Shown here: one piece after another, positions 63,468-64,000 of the stretch
How the letters are laid out: every line of letters starts with the position of its first letter
How positions within the stretch are numbered: position 1 is the first letter of the stretch
Assembly (NCBI GenBank): GCA_017163975.1
Contig: JAFFSR010000264.1
Span: 3,853,501 to 3,917,500 of the forward strand
From: Anastatus disparis
Lineage: Eukaryota > Arthropoda > Insecta > Hymenoptera > Eupelmidae
Length of the DNA stretch: 64,000 nucleotides
Direction: 5' to 3'
Made by a program: the position numbers and the translations under genes
The notes under the pieces: model-generated
What the model was told of the DNA's origin: nothing
Seen by the model: only the letters and a program-made list of their open reading frames with translations
Database searches by the model: none

Positions 63468-64000
63468 GTTTTTATAATTTTAATGGTACGAATATGGCAC
63501 AAAGTATATAATTTGTATTAGGCATGAACAATAAATTGGATATTTAAAGTTGTATATAAATATGAAAGAATTATTAATTGACAATTTATTTTTTAGTTTT
63601 CTCTGTACACAAAATGATGCACAATATTGTTTAGTTACTTGTTAAAAAAAAGAAAAAAAAACTTACAATTCAACACTTCATTTGAGTTTTAACTCAACGC
63701 CGATTACTGAGATTTTGTAAATGGCATAAGCGCGCAAAGTGGCATACAGAAAAACAACAGTTTTTTTTAGTATCGCGAGAAATGGGTTGCGGTAGTCTCA
63801 AACCTCTCTGTACTTTTCCGCAATAGCAATGTAATTAACTTGGATTATGCATTGTTGTCTTTTCTCGCAATGTTAAAATGTCAAAGCTTCTACTCTTTTC
63901 TCTTTTTTATTACCATTTTCTTCTAATCTTTTTATTTTTCTCCTCTTTTCATTTGTTAACAGCGAACAAAACGCTTTCATTCGCTCTTCGTTCATTTTAT

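Larger units (their letters stand above)
51977..64000 (-). other. Upstream intron or 5' flank of the DPP4-family gene
   Basis: The acceptor at 51977-51980 shows that transcribed sequence continues to the right, so this 12-kb stretch is either intron or contains an unrecognised 5' exon and promoter. It holds reverse-oriented SINE copies (55277, 55356, 58273), an AGTAAAAAT-family element (56765), a poly-A run (58190), nested palindromes (58841-58948) and a foldback (63334). GC-richer islands lie near 56150-56290, 57830-58020, 59760-60560, 62090-62290 and 63700-63860. No 5' exon can be called with confidence. Confidence 0.6.

Noticed and set aside
1..64000. CRISPR arrays, operons, phage or bacterial systems, viral genes
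   Set aside because: There are no evenly spaced identical repeats with unique spacers, no dense coding, and no recognisable viral or bacterial proteins. The ~165-bp array has no spacers.

Overview
The window looks like a long, strongly AT-rich stretch of arthropod (most likely insect) nuclear DNA. It has no operons, no dense coding and no bacterial signals. It carries short exons with good splice sites, huge introns, tRNA-derived SINEs, short terminal-inverted-repeat elements and microsatellites. A hymenopteran would fit, but nothing here fixes the order.

The only gene I can support is on the minus strand and spans almost the whole window. Four short exons (51742-51976, 31612-31706, 26553-26627, 1291-1343) splice in frame, with consistent phases (1, 0, 0, 2), into about 150 residues of a dipeptidyl peptidase 4 family protein (S9B; DPP4/DPP10/DPP6-like). 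The order is a cytoplasmic stub, one transmembrane helix, a stalk, and the start of the extracellular beta-propeller. The rest of the propeller and the hydrolase domain lie to the left of base 1. Any upstream exon lies right of 51976. The three complete introns are about 20.0, 5.0 and 25.2 kb, so fewer than 500 bases of 64 kb are coding.

The introns hold mobile-element debris. One tRNA-derived SINE family is present as six copies plus a tail fragment (424, 11528, 22446, 30726, 55277, 55356, 58273). There is a second tRNA-like element at 43911 and perhaps a third, decayed one at 45120. Several unrelated foldback or MITE-like families occur: the CCCTGGTAG family at 1, 18923 and 30135; the AGTAAAAAT family at 48742 and 56765; and single elements at 10056, 12969, 44874 and 63334. 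A roughly 2.1-kb element at 33835-35988 is filled by about ten tandem copies of a ~165-base unit. Two long inverted duplications (43466-44507 and 48179-48527) would fold into long hairpins in the pre-mRNA.

Scattered GC-richer islands (about 4.2, 5.8, 21.6, 33.2, 56.2 and 60 kb) have no recognisable coding content; they are candidates for regulatory DNA, non-coding RNA or old transposon remains. Most other open frames are short, A/T-driven and not protein-like. One 82-codon frame at 12649 looks somewhat more protein-like than the rest, but I do not recognise it.
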